Assembly: GCA_013154095.1 (NCBI GenBank)
Contig: JAADDD010000003.1
Coordinates: 62,001 to 126,000, forward strand
DNA length: 64,000 nucleotides
From: a bacterium
GTDB lineage: Archaea; JAADDD01
Direction of reading: 5' to 3'
In this document: positions 34,387 through 43,067 of the stretch, in pieces
How positions within the stretch are numbered: the first letter of the stretch is position 1
Layout: each line of letters opens with the position of its first letter
The notes under the pieces: model-generated
Seen by the model: the letters and a program-made list of their open reading frames with translations, nothing else
The model's database searches: none
Told to the model about the DNA's origin: nothing
Translations under genes and position numbers: made by a program

Positions 34387-35898
34387 TTATTGCACTGCAC
34401 TGCTGGCAGCAAGCTCGGTTTCCTGCAAAGTTCCATTGTTCAGTATTACTGCTGCTCGAAGACTGGCATTGAGCGATAAATTAAGCGCACGTATGTGTGC
34501 AGGAATGTTCATGGCGTTGAGAGGAACCGTGAATTTAAGAGCTTGTTTTGAATTGCAGGGAACTAGCTTGTCTAGAGTATAGCTGTGCGAGTAAACTAGC
34601 TTGCCGTCTGCAAAAAATTTAAGCACAAGTTCTTGTAGCTTTAGACCTTTATATTTCTTACCAAAACAGTAAAATGAAACAGTGACCGAAACGTTTACTG
34701 CTGTAAGTCCGAGCTTTGGTACTACCAGCATTCTCGCGTAGTAGAAATTAAGAGGTACTGTTAGCTTAAAGTACTGCGAAGACACTTCAAGCAAAGGAGC
34801 GTATAAGTGCTGCGACTCGAGAAAACCGATAAGCTTGCTGAAATTAATTTCTAGTTCACAGTAATACTGCAGCGGAGGCTGCCCTCCTCCGCCTGCAGCT
34901 ACTGGTACAAAAGTTCCTGCAGGAGGCTGCCTACCGCTCAGTATAATGTTTAGGCTGCTGCAGTAAAGGTTCACTGGTTCTGAGCAGTAAATAATTAATT
35001 TATGGTCAAAGAATTCTAGCTTGTAGTATATTGGCTTTCTGTGTTTTCCTGGAAGGTGTTTAAGCAAGGCAAGACTGTAGCGTTTGCCGAAGAAAACAAG
35101 AAACGCATAACAGCTAGCGCTAGAGTTTCCTGTAACCCGAAGAGTTAGCTGCTTGCAAGAACCTGCCTGCAGAACAAGATAGGCAGGGCCAAGAACGCGT
35201 GCTCTAGTAGTATTGCAAGAATATATTAATGATAGGTTATATAATACATAATTTATATTACTAATATTTGGCAAGCAGACAGTGAGCAGCACTTTCTTTC
35301 CTTCTGGCTTTACAGCCTCAGCAACAGGTCCAGGAACAGCTATGCTTAAGTTAACTTCTGCAGAAAGCTTGCTGTGCTTCTTGAAGAACAGCACAGGATA
35401 TTCTACTATGTAGATAACTTTTATGTGCATGCTACTGTTCTTTGTTGTTACAGGCAGAGTAACTGAGAGAGTGGCAGTTGCACCAGATAGCTGATAAGTA
35501 AAGTTTTTTGCTCCTAGAACTGCTAGTCCAACAATTTTTGCTTTTGTCTCTCTTGCAGGATAGATGTAGATATTAGCGAGCAGTTTGCAGGCAGTACTGC
35601 TGCAGTACAGCTTAGCCAGCTTTGCCTGCACAGAAAATTTTGGGGCTGCACTAAACACAGACTTTACAGCCAGCACTGCAATGAATCCCGCGACTGCTGC
35701 AGCAACTAACAAAATGGCAAGCTTGAGGTAAAATTTTCGTTCAGCTTCTACTGGGATTTCATCTGGACTTACAGGCTCTTGTCGCTCAAATCCTGGCTTG
35801 CGCAGAAGTTCTTGCCGAGAAAAATTGATCCTAGGACGTTCCTCTTGCTCTTCTTCTTTTTTGGAAAAAATATTTTTGAGAAAATCAAGAATGCCCAT
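34387..35898 (-). CDS. Membrane-anchored surface protein with cytoplasmic tail, unknown
   Basis: 503 residues. A charged cytoplasmic N-terminus (about 1-58, KKEEEQEERPRINFS), one membrane helix (about 59-82), and a large beta-rich ectodomain with many Cys and N-X-S/T sites. A Pro/Gly-rich segment (GGGGQPP) lies near residue 340. No family is recognised. It is 3 bases after S8e, so it may be transcribed with it. Confidence 0.7.
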   Translation of the reverse strand: MGILDFLKNIFSKKEEEQEERPRINFSRQELLRKPGFERQEPVSPDEIPVEAERKFYLKLAILLVAAAVAGFIAVLAVKSVFSAAPKFSVQAKLAKLYCSSTACKLLANIYIYPARETKAKIVGLAVLGAKNFTYQLSGATATLSVTLPVTTKNSSMHIKVIYIVEYPVLFFKKHSKLSAEVNLSIAVPGPVAEAVKPEGKKVLLTVCLPNISNINYVLYNLSLIYSCNTTRARVLGPAYLVLQAGSCKQLTLRVTGNSSASCYAFLVFFGKRYSLALLKHLPGKHRKPIYYKLEFFDHKLIIYCSEPVNLYCSSLNIILSGRQPPAGTFVPVAAGGGGQPPLQYYCELEINFSKLIGFLESQHLYAPLLEVSSQYFKLTVPLNFYYARMLVVPKLGLTAVNVSVTVSFYCFGKKYKGLKLQELVLKFFADGKLVYSHSYTLDKLVPCNSKQALKFTVPLNAMNIPAHIRALNLSLNASLRAAVILNNGTLQETELAASSAVQ

Positions 35899-35901
35899 GA
35901 C

Positions 35902-36285
35902 TTACCCGCTCTGCACCAACACGCCGTTCAGCACACCGTGCTGTCCTGGTCTCGAAGTCACGCGCACGAGACCTATTTCTGTGCGCACAAGGCATCCTTT
36001 AGTAATTATTCTTTCGCGCACAGCATTTGCTCCTAGCGGGCTCTCTACAACTTCCAACACTCTTACCTTCTTTGTTCCTTCAGGAGTAGCCACGTTAATG
36101 TACTGTGCAAGATAAAGTCTGACTTTGTGGTTGCCTCCACGTACACGTATAATTTTTCGTTTCTCTGCAGCTGCAATTCGCGTGAATGTAGGATACCTTC
36201 CTAACTCGTATTTTCTTTTCTTTCTTGCCAGCACTTTTTTTCCTCCAGTAGGCTTTCTGAGCGAAGGTCCGTGCCAGACAGCCAT
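35902..36285 (-). CDS. rps8e: Ribosomal protein S8e
   Basis: 127 residues, normal length. Typical parts are KKRKYELGRYPTFTRI, RVRGGNHKVRLY, and VTSRPGQHGVLNGVLV at the end. A 30S component. It is flanked on the same strand by two membrane-protein genes. Confidence 0.95.
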   Translation of the reverse strand: MAVWHGPSLRKPTGGKKVLARKKRKYELGRYPTFTRIAAAEKRKIIRVRGGNHKVRLYLAQYINVATPEGTKKVRVLEVVESPLGANAVRERIITKGCLVRTEIGLVRVTSRPGQHGVLNGVLVQSG

Positions 36286-36309
36286 AATTTCAGGAGTGGG
36301 CTACTCTAG

Positions 36310-37188
36310 TTAAAATATTTTTGAAGGAATGGTCACACCAAATAAACCGAACCTGGACTTACCAAGCACTAAATAAGAAATAGTGTTAGCCAGGATGCAC
36401 GGTGTATACTTGAGCGGATCATACGTGAAAATAACAACTGTGCCTGCTCCGTACTGCTTTTCTAGAATAGCTGGTCTGGAGCCATGCGAGCCCTTAATCC
36501 AGGCCAGCAAATCGATGTCGTAGTCTGTGACTTCTACGTATTTTACTAGTCCGTGCAGCCTGAGCTTGCCTTCTTGTGGCACACAGTCCTTGAAGATTGG
36601 GTTGTTCGGCTCGAAAACAATCAGTTCTGGATTGTTGTCTTCCAGTATTTGTACGCTGTACGTTCCTGTAGCAGGATTGTACTTTAGGTTGAACTGCATG
36701 CCAAATAAATTCTCTATGTATCCTGTATTTGAGCCATTAATTCCTGGAATGTACCTTTCAGTGAGAGAATCTCCTATTATAATTAAACGTCCTCCGTGCT
36801 GCACGTAGTCATACAGTGCGTTCAGCAAGACCTGCGACACTCGCTTGAAGTTGGTGATAATAATAAGGTTGCAGCGGTCTAGCCTGTCTTTAATGATCTG
36901 GTAAGACAGCGTGTTTAGGTCGTCGCCGTAAGTTAGTACGGTGTAGCGTGCAGTCTGCAAGTTAATAATAAAGTTTGCGAGCTGATCTGGGTTAGATTTT
37001 ACCACTGCCTGGTAGCCAGAAGAAGAGCTGATTATGCAAACAGTTGCTCTGGTTAGTTTCTTGCCTAAAAAAGGTAAACCTCCTGCTACCCTAATAATAA
37101 GAAAGATAACCAGTATGCCGATAATTATTAGCAGAACGTGCTCAACGCCTAGTTTCTTCTTAGGAGGAGCTTGCTGCGACCTGACCAT
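36310..37188 (-). CDS. Membrane-anchored GATase1-like ectodomain protein (copy B)
   Basis: 292 residues. A short basic N-terminus (PPKKK), one membrane helix (about 16-38), and an external domain with GGRLIIIGDSLTER (about 145) and RPAILEKQYGAGTVVIFTYD (about 250). It shares this layout with the protein at 26058, suggesting paralogy. The ATG follows GGGAG. The 78-base gap to radA is AT-rich and should contain both divergent promoters. Confidence 0.72.
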   Translation of the reverse strand: MVRSQQAPPKKKLGVEHVLLIIIGILVIFLIIRVAGGLPFLGKKLTRATVCIISSSSGYQAVVKSNPDQLANFIINLQTARYTVLTYGDDLNTLSYQIIKDRLDRCNLIIITNFKRVSQVLLNALYDYVQHGGRLIIIGDSLTERYIPGINGSNTGYIENLFGMQFNLKYNPATGTYSVQILEDNNPELIVFEPNNPIFKDCVPQEGKLRLHGLVKYVEVTDYDIDLLAWIKGSHGSRPAILEKQYGAGTVVIFTYDPLKYTPCILANTISYLVLGKSRFGLFGVTIPSKIF

Positions 37189-37266
37189 ACATCTCCCTTT
37201 AATGTAATATAATTTAAACATTTTAATGTTATCAAATATAACTTATTTGCCTGTTTTGGTGAGTTT

Positions 37267-38229
37267 ATGACTGAGCTAGAAAGACTAACAATTGATAAGG
37301 TAAAGATACCTGGTGTAGGCAAAGTAACAATCGAGAAACTAAAAAATGCAGGCTTTACAGATTTAGTGAGCATAGCAGCAGCATCTCCTATGGAGCTTTC
37401 GGTACAGACAGGAATTTCAGAAACAACTGCAGCAAAAATAATTAATGCCGTAAGAGAATACCTAGGATTCCTTGATTTTGAGACAGCAGACAAAGTATTG
37501 GAAAAGAGACAAAAAGTGAAAAAAATCACTACTGGCTCAAAGAACCTAGACAGCATTCTAGACGGTGGAATAGAAACTGGCGCAATCACTGAAGTGTTTG
37601 GGAGCTTTGGCAGCGGAAAGACCCAGCTCGCACACATGCTTTCTATTACTGTGCAGCTGCCTCCGGAGCAGGGAGGCCTAGGCAAGCCGGCAGTCTACAT
37701 CGACGCAGAGGGCACGTTCAGGCCAGAGAGGATCAAGGAAATCTGCGAAAACAGGGGCTGGGAGGCTGACCAGATACTCAAAAACATCTATGTTGTGCGC
37801 GTCTATAGCAGCGACCACCAAGAAGCTGTGCTGAGAAAGCTAGAAGAAAAAATCAGGAAAGGCGAAATAGATCCAGGTCTAGTTGTAGTGGATTCAATCA
37901 TGACACACTTGCGCGCAGAATATGTTGGCAGAGGTGAGCTAGCAGAAAGACAGAACAAGCTCAAGGAACACCTCAACATTCTCAAGCGCATCGCTGACGT
38001 GTACAATGTGGCCGTGCTGATCACAAACCAGGTACAGGCACGCCCAGACGCGATTTTCGGTAAGCCAATCGATGCTGTAGGAGGTCATGTACTGGCACAC
38101 GCGAGCACTTATAGAATCTGGGTAAGAAAAGCCAGAGAAGAAAAGCGCATAGCAAGAATTGTTGATGCTCCGCACAAGCCAGAAATAGAAGCTGTGTTCA
38201 GGATTACTGCAAGAGGTATAGAGGACTAA
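37267..38229 (+). CDS. radA: DNA repair and recombination protein RadA
   Basis: 320 residues. An N-terminal helix-hairpin-helix domain (about 10-60), Walker A GSFGSGKT (about 113), Walker B LVVVDSIMTHLRAEY, and L2-region VLITNQVQARPDAIFG. It is the archaeal strand-exchange recombinase. GGTGAG lies 5 bases before the ATG. Confidence 0.97.
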   Translation: MTELERLTIDKVKIPGVGKVTIEKLKNAGFTDLVSIAAASPMELSVQTGISETTAAKIINAVREYLGFLDFETADKVLEKRQKVKKITTGSKNLDSILDGGIETGAITEVFGSFGSGKTQLAHMLSITVQLPPEQGGLGKPAVYIDAEGTFRPERIKEICENRGWEADQILKNIYVVRVYSSDHQEAVLRKLEEKIRKGEIDPGLVVVDSIMTHLRAEYVGRGELAERQNKLKEHLNILKRIADVYNVAVLITNQVQARPDAIFGKPIDAVGGHVLAHASTYRIWVRKAREEKRIARIVDAPHKPEIEAVFRITARGIED

Positions 38230-38606
38230 GAGTAGAGATTATAAAGCAGCACTGAGCAGTAAATAATTTCCACGATGTGCAGCAATCTTATTGCAGGGCA
38301 AACATCGTAAAGTGCCATTAACAGTGCATGGATGAAAAAAATCCAGGCAACGCCGTACTTTATTCCTTTTTGCTTCGCGGTGTTAAAAATAACAAGAAAA
38401 ATTGCTAACAATATAATATAAAATATACTTTTAGGATTCTCGTAAATGAAGGAGCAGTAGCGTAAATGTTTGTCGATGAACTCCTTTACTGCAGCAGGAA
38501 AAGGCAAGTACACGAGCAGCACAGCCTCGATGAACATCAGTGTAATATCAATAATGAAAAGAAACTGCAAAAAGCGGGCATAGCGCAAAATTTTTTCTTC
38601 TTGCAT
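38226..38606 (-). CDS. Four-span membrane protein, unknown
   Basis: 126 residues with four hydrophobic helices (about 12-35, 58-74, 82-97, 105-124). No family is recognised. It follows the UPF0201 gene by 2 bases and overlaps the radA stop by 4 bases. Confidence 0.6.
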   Translation of the reverse strand: MQEEKILRYARFLQFLFIIDITLMFIEAVLLVYLPFPAAVKEFIDKHLRYCSFIYENPKSIFYIILLAIFLVIFNTAKQKGIKYGVAWIFFIHALLMALYDVCPAIRLLHIVEIIYCSVLLYNLYS

Positions 38607-38608
38607 GC

Positions 38609-39043
38609 TCAGTCCTCGAGCTCTACTTGCTTTATCGGTTTACCGTAACTAGTAGGAGGAGCGAGCCAGTCAACCACCAGTTCAGGGTTGTCTGTTTCTA
38701 CTATTACCTGGATGCTGCCCATAGGAGATTCTTCGTCCGTATCGCAGAAGCAGACCTTGCCTGCAAGCGCTGCCTGCTTGTTCAGCTTTAGGATAATCAT
38801 GTCACTGAAGGTGTGCTTGAGAATGTACTGTCTGGCAGCGTCCAGCACTCGCTGCTGCCAGAGATAATTTCTTATCTTTTCTAGATGTTTCTTTCCTTTT
38901 CCTTCTGCTACTACAATGTTGTCTTCTATTCTTAGTTCAAGTTCGGGAAAAAGATTCCTCACTGCCTGAATTACCTTTGCAGCGTCTTCGGTAGGATTTA
39001 TAGTTGTCATAACCTTAATAGTCAAATTTACTTTGTGCTTCAT
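38609..39043 (-). CDS. UPF0201 (DUF54) RNA-binding-like protein
   Basis: 144 residues, typical of the archaeal UPF0201 family: IKVMTTINPTEDAAKVIQAV, then LDAARQYIL and NKQAALAGKVCFCD, which resembles the ribosomal L5-like fold. An RNA-binding role is presumed. Divergent from the nuclease-fold gene, 9 bases apart. Confidence 0.85.
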   Translation of the reverse strand: MKHKVNLTIKVMTTINPTEDAAKVIQAVRNLFPELELRIEDNIVVAEGKGKKHLEKIRNYLWQQRVLDAARQYILKHTFSDMIILKLNKQAALAGKVCFCDTDEESPMGSIQVIVETDNPELVVDWLAPPTSYGKPIKQVELED

Positions 39044-39052
39044 AGTGAAACC

Positions 39053-40072
39053 ATGAATGTTACTGAAAAGGTTATAAATATCCTCAAAGAGCTTGGCTAT
39101 AAAGTTTTTGAGAATGTTGAGCTCAAAGGTAAATCTGGTCTAACTTATGCTATTGATGTTTATGCCGTAAAAGAAGATCCTTTCTGCAGAATCCGCGTTG
39201 CCGTGCTCATCCCACAAGGAAAAATTACCAAGGACATGGTGCTCCAGGCAAAGATGATTCTCAGCGACGTAGAGAGTGTTGACCGCGTGATTATAATTAA
39301 TACTAGCGGAATAGAAAAAGAGGCGTACAAGCTGGCAGAAACAGGCACTCCTGTACTTATAGTAAGTCTAGATGCTTTGGCGAAAACAGCAGAAGAAGTC
39401 GAAGAATTCCAGCACTATGCATTTAAGTTGCTGGTCGACGAAGACAGAGCAAGGTCGCTCGTGAAGCAATACTTGCTGAATTCTTACCTTGCTTCCGCGA
39501 AGGTGCGCTCAGTAGAGCTTGTGTACAAGCCATATTATTTGATATATTACAGGACAACAGTAGACGAGAAACAGCTCTTTGGAGGCATGTTTGTAGATGC
39601 TGTAACAGGAAAAATCGAAACAAAACTAGCTACCCTTGCACCAAAGGCGCTTTCTTTGATTCAAAAAAAGCTGTATAAAGCTAGCGATATACCTACAGTT
39701 GTAGAGGAACCGAAAATTGATGAAGATAGGGCAAAGAAAGTTGCAGAACATCTATTTGTAGGCGAGCAGCCAGAAATCGTGCAGTGCCAGCTAGTCTACT
39801 TGCCTGTGTGGAGAGTGGAGCTAGTCTACAAAGGCAGAACTTACTTGCTGGAAATAGACGGCGTAGAAGGCTCCTTGCTCAGCGAGCCAAATATTAAAGC
39901 AGGACTGCTTGACAAAGTATTAACCTACTTGTACGAGCCGTGGAAAGCTCTCGAAGACTTTGGCAAGAAGGTGCTGCGCTACTTGAGCGTGCTAGGAACA
40001 AGAGAAAAGAAAATAATTATATTTATTTTATTAATTCTTATTTTACTTATAATAAGTATCTCAGTGAAATAG
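39053..40072 (+). CDS. Tail-anchored protein with restriction-endonuclease-like domain, active site degenerate
   Basis: 339 residues. The N-terminal domain (about 1-110) follows the Mrr-type nuclease pattern: GLTYAIDVYAVKE, a strand RVAVLIP where the usual ExK would be, then DRVIIINTSGIEKEAYKLAE and VLIVSLDAL. Loss of ExK suggests no cleavage. A middle region with a similar pattern repeated follows, and a C-terminal membrane tail (about 318-336) ends the protein. Its TAG is directly followed by the ATG of Sec61-beta. Confidence 0.7.
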   Translation: MNVTEKVINILKELGYKVFENVELKGKSGLTYAIDVYAVKEDPFCRIRVAVLIPQGKITKDMVLQAKMILSDVESVDRVIIINTSGIEKEAYKLAETGTPVLIVSLDALAKTAEEVEEFQHYAFKLLVDEDRARSLVKQYLLNSYLASAKVRSVELVYKPYYLIYYRTTVDEKQLFGGMFVDAVTGKIETKLATLAPKALSLIQKKLYKASDIPTVVEEPKIDEDRAKKVAEHLFVGEQPEIVQCQLVYLPVWRVELVYKGRTYLLEIDGVEGSLLSEPNIKAGLLDKVLTYLYEPWKALEDFGKKVLRYLSVLGTREKKIIIFILLILILLIISISVK

Positions 40073-40231
40073 ATGGCTAGAAAAAAGTACATGGCTCCAC
40101 TTGCATTTGCAGGAATTATCTCTTTCCAAGAATATTCTAACGGCTGGAAAGTAAAACCAAAACACGTAATTTATTTCACTCTTGTTATAATTATTGTTAA
40201 TTTATTAGTGTACTTTTTACTTTTCCGCTAG
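40073..40231 (+). CDS. secG: Preprotein translocase subunit Sec61-beta (SecG)
   Basis: 52 residues, read directly from sequence. A short basic N-terminus (MARKKYMAPLAFAGI), the conserved YSNGWKVKPKHVIYF, and one membrane helix (VIIIVNLLVYFLLF) match archaeal Sec61-beta. It is the third translocon subunit with SecY and SecE. It begins with no gap after the upstream stop, so it is coupled to the tail-anchored protein gene. Its end overlaps the convergent gene by 15 bases. Confidence 0.85.
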   Translation: MARKKYMAPLAFAGIISFQEYSNGWKVKPKHVIYFTLVIIIVNLLVYFLLFR

Positions 40232-40990
40232 CACGTCAACAACATAGTGTATTTTCTTGGGCGCATAATTCTTTATTTTTCTTATTTCCAGAACTACAGC
40301 ATCTTTAAAGTATTGCAGAAACCAAGAACAAACTAGATCTTTTATTTTGCCCTTCTCTTCTACAGTAAATATCCTGTGAAAATGAACTATGCATGTATTT
40401 TTTGCCATTCTTGCTGCTGCAGGCAAGTACTGTTCAGTAGAAAATAAATATCCCATTATTATCCTATCAGCAATGTTCTCAAGTAGTATTTTTCTGTTAT
40501 CGCATACAGCAGGAACAATGTTAAGCAAGGAATTCAGCTTCATCGCTTCAATTAGTAGCTCAATTGCTGCTGGATTAATGTCCAGCGCATAAACTCTTTT
40601 CACGTTTTTTGCAATCGGCAAAGAAAAATAGCCTATTCCAGCAAACATGTCAACCACAATTTCATGTCTGTTTCCTGTTCTTGCCATACGTTCTCTTTCT
40701 TTTTTGTTTAGCCGAGAAAACATAACCTTTGTCGGATCAACTACGTATTTTACTCCTGCTTCTTCGTGTACAGTTTTTGCTTCATTTCCGTAGAGAAATT
40801 CTGCACGTGGTTTTCTTTCTTCTGATTCTATTCCATAAACTAGCACTGCTGCCTTTAAGCCTAGTTGCCTGGCAAGTTCTATTATCTTTGATCGCTGCTC
40901 TGCAGACAGAGTTTTCGCGCGCACAACCAAAACATTTCCTAGTACTTGCAGGCTGACACCTCGAGGCAATCCTAGCTCACTAGCTTTCAT
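40217..40990 (-). CDS. taw2: Trm5/Taw2-like tRNA wyosine-pathway transferase
   Basis: 257 residues. SAM-binding DMFAGIGYFSLPIA (about 115), YVVDPTKVMFS before it, and MGYLFSTEQYLPAA where Trm5 has NLP. The GYL form is typical of Taw2/TYW2, the aminocarboxypropyl transferase for wyosine at position 37 of tRNA-Phe. A true Trm5 with NLPG lies at 61131, which supports Taw2 here. A Trm5 subtype is the alternative. Confidence 0.78.
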   Translation of the reverse strand: MKASELGLPRGVSLQVLGNVLVVRAKTLSAEQRSKIIELARQLGLKAAVLVYGIESEERKPRAEFLYGNEAKTVHEEAGVKYVVDPTKVMFSRLNKKERERMARTGNRHEIVVDMFAGIGYFSLPIAKNVKRVYALDINPAAIELLIEAMKLNSLLNIVPAVCDNRKILLENIADRIIMGYLFSTEQYLPAAARMAKNTCIVHFHRIFTVEEKGKIKDLVCSWFLQYFKDAVVLEIRKIKNYAPKKIHYVVDVLAEK

Positions 40991-41771
40991 TAACTAGCTG
41001 GTAGAAATTGCTGTATACTAGAGTTTTTAGTTTGCCTATATCCAAAGAGAAAGTTTCTGCGGCAAACTTATAAGCTTGCACAACCTTGTGCGGTAGGTTT
41101 TCTTCGCTGTCAGGAGAGAGATATGGCGAGTCTGTCTCAAGCAGCAGTCTGTGCAGCGGCACGACCTTCATTACCTGAGCATAACTCCTGTTCCTTACTA
41201 CATTAGTAGCAAAGGAAAAGTATATTCTAGTGCTCAGCGCCTTTAAGTTCCGCACGTCTCCTTTGCTTCCGCTAAATGCATGCAAGATTAACGGCACTTT
41301 TACTTCTTGTTCTTTGGCAAAAGCGATGAACTCTTTCCAGGCATTACGGCAGTGTATAATAACAGGTTTTCTTTTTTCGTTTGCCAGCTCTAATAATTCT
41401 TTAAGCGCTGAAAGCTGCGCTTGACGGTAAATTACAGCTTTGACCCAATAATAATCAAGACCAACTTCGCCAATAAAGCTGAATTCTTGTTTATGTTCAT
41501 CTAAAAATTCAAGGAAGCGCGAAAATTTTATTCTCCATTTTTCTTCAGAGATAAGTTTTGGGTGAAAACCAAAAGAAATAAATAGCTTTATTCCATATTT
41601 GTTTTCTTTGTACTTTTCTAGCAGTTCAAGCGCTGCTTTGTTTGTTTTTTCGTCGTAACCTACAACAACAAGTGTTTTCACGTTTTCGCGCTCACAAAGT
41701 TCTAATATTTCTTCTGTCCTGTTTAGTAGTCTTGGATGGTTCAAGTGACAGTGCGCGTCGATGTAGTGCAT
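40980..41771 (-). CDS. tatD: TatD-family metal-dependent DNase
   Basis: 263 residues. The TIM-barrel metal sites are present: DAHCHLNH (start), GEVGLDYYW, VIIHCR, LHAFSGS, and LLETDSPYL. TatD enzymes are metal-dependent nucleases in DNA quality control. The ATG at 41771 is set by the family's start; longer in-frame starts run through the opposite fkbp gene. It overlaps the Taw2-like gene by 11 bases. Confidence 0.92.
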   Translation of the reverse strand: MHYIDAHCHLNHPRLLNRTEEILELCERENVKTLVVVGYDEKTNKAALELLEKYKENKYGIKLFISFGFHPKLISEEKWRIKFSRFLEFLDEHKQEFSFIGEVGLDYYWVKAVIYRQAQLSALKELLELANEKRKPVIIHCRNAWKEFIAFAKEQEVKVPLILHAFSGSKGDVRNLKALSTRIYFSFATNVVRNRSYAQVMKVVPLHRLLLETDSPYLSPDSEENLPHKVVQAYKFAAETFSLDIGKLKTLVYSNFYQLVNES

Positions 41772-41784
41772 AATGGTGTAAGTT

Positions 41785-42468
41785 ATGGAGGATGTAGTTA
41801 AAAAAGGAGACTTCGTGAAGATAGAGTTCACGGCAAAGACAAAAGAAGACGGCAAGATCTTTGACACCACTAGCGAGGAAGTGGCAAAGCAGGCAGGAAT
41901 ATATTCTCCTGCACTAGCGTTCAGGCCGTTGCCACTGGTTGTCGGAGAAAAGTTCGTGATCGAGGGACTCGACGAGGCGCTGGAAGGCAAGAAAGTCGGA
42001 GAGCAGTTTGTCGTGGAGATACCGCCTGAAAAGGGTTTCGGTAAGCGCAAGCCTGAATTGCTACTCACTGTCAGCGAGCCTGACCTGCTCCAGCTAGGAA
42101 TAAAACCAGAGGTAGGAAAGTACGTGCGCATTCCTACTGCTCAGGGTGTGCTTACTGGCAGAATAGTAAGTATTAGTGGCGGCAGAGTAGTGCTTGACTT
42201 CAACCATCCACTCGCAGGCAAGACATTGATCTACGAAGTAAAAATACTCGAGAAGGCACAAACAGAAGAAGACAAAGTAAAGTACTTGATAGATTTCTTT
42301 TTCCCTAAGCTAAAATATAGCCTGAAACTAGAAGGGAGAAAGGCTATTCTAGAGCTGCAAATCGATGAAATTAATACTCTAGTGCTAGACAGGTTCAAGT
42401 TGCTGAAAGATTTTATTAAAAAGTATGTGGCAAACGATCTAGGGCTAGAGCTTAGAATAACTGTTTAG
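41785..42468 (+). CDS. FKBP-type peptidyl-prolyl isomerase, SlyD-like, with C-terminal extension
   Basis: 227 residues. FKBP core strands (GDFVKIEFTAK, IFDTT, PLPLVVGEKFVIEGLDEAL) surround the inserted chaperone flap domain (about 85-140, PEKGFGKR and VVLDFNHPLAGKTL). About 70 residues follow the usual end. It folds proteins in the cytosol. Divergent from tatD, 13 bases between starts. Confidence 0.93.
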   Translation: MEDVVKKGDFVKIEFTAKTKEDGKIFDTTSEEVAKQAGIYSPALAFRPLPLVVGEKFVIEGLDEALEGKKVGEQFVVEIPPEKGFGKRKPELLLTVSEPDLLQLGIKPEVGKYVRIPTAQGVLTGRIVSISGGRVVLDFNHPLAGKTLIYEVKILEKAQTEEDKVKYLIDFFFPKLKYSLKLEGRKAILELQIDEINTLVLDRFKLLKDFIKKYVANDLGLELRITV

Positions 42469-42817
42469 CAACCCCGAGCAGCGATTTAACAAAATCTATT
42501 CTCTCTTCTACTTTAATATTTTCTAGTTTTACTACACTGCTGCACGGTAGCACGATACTTGCTCGAACCTCATCTCCAGGAGCCAGTTCTCTATTTAATT
42601 TTATTTTATATTCATTGTTAATTATTATAGTAGTTCCTGGCAAGAGGTAGCTGTTGCCTGTGTTTATTATTAACAAGTCTAGCTCCACCAACGTGAACTT
42701 GTGCTTATAGTATTTTACTTTCAGTACCTTGACTTCTACCGAGGTGAAGGTTGCGTAGTAAAGCAGGAAGAGCAGCAGCGTAAGAGCTATCCAGATGCAG
42801 ATGAGCAGGTAGCGCAT
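42452..42817 (-). CDS. Small single-span exported protein, unknown
   Basis: 121 residues. An N-terminal membrane helix (about 3-23) and a beta-rich external domain (DLLIINTGNSYLLPGTTIII) that may have an immunoglobulin-like or CARDB-like fold. It lies 4 bases after the DUF131 gene. Family not recognised. Confidence 0.6.
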   Translation of the reverse strand: MRYLLICIWIALTLLLFLLYYATFTSVEVKVLKVKYYKHKFTLVELDLLIINTGNSYLLPGTTIIINNEYKIKLNRELAPGDEVRASIVLPCSSVVKLENIKVEERIDFVKSLLGVAKQLF

Positions 42818-42821
42818 TCTG

Positions 42822-43067
42822 TTATAAATGGCCGCGCAGTAATAAAGCTAGATAGATCACTGCTAGCACAATGCTGGCAACCAAAAATGCTGGCCAGTAC
42901 TTCTTTAAGCTTCCAAGAGGTAACACTATTGGTCCAAGCACAATTATTCCTCCAAAACTAAACTTCTTTTTTCCTGAAGCTCCAAAAAGCGCTGCTATAA
43001 GCAAAAACAAACCTAATAAAACAAAAAATAGTCCTAGAAGCAACATTATAGCTGGACCAATATCCAT
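42822..43067 (-). CDS. DUF131/TIGR00304-like small membrane protein
   Basis: 81 residues, two membrane helices (about 5-27, 58-78) around FGGIIVLGPIVLPLGS, the family signature. Function unknown. It overlaps the AlaRS C-half gene upstream by 22 bases, so it is probably cotranscribed with it. Confidence 0.8.
   Translation of the reverse strand: MDIGPAIMLLLGLFFVLLGLFLLIAALFGASGKKKFSFGGIIVLGPIVLPLGSLKKYWPAFLVASIVLAVIYLALLLRGHL

Noticed and set aside
34323..34436. N-terminal extension of Alba
   Set aside because: The extra 38 residues have no homology and lie in the region around the end of the upstream gene.
41772..42131. 120-residue N-terminal extension of TatD
   Set aside because: It is the antisense of the FKBP gene; TatD homology begins at the ATG at 41771.
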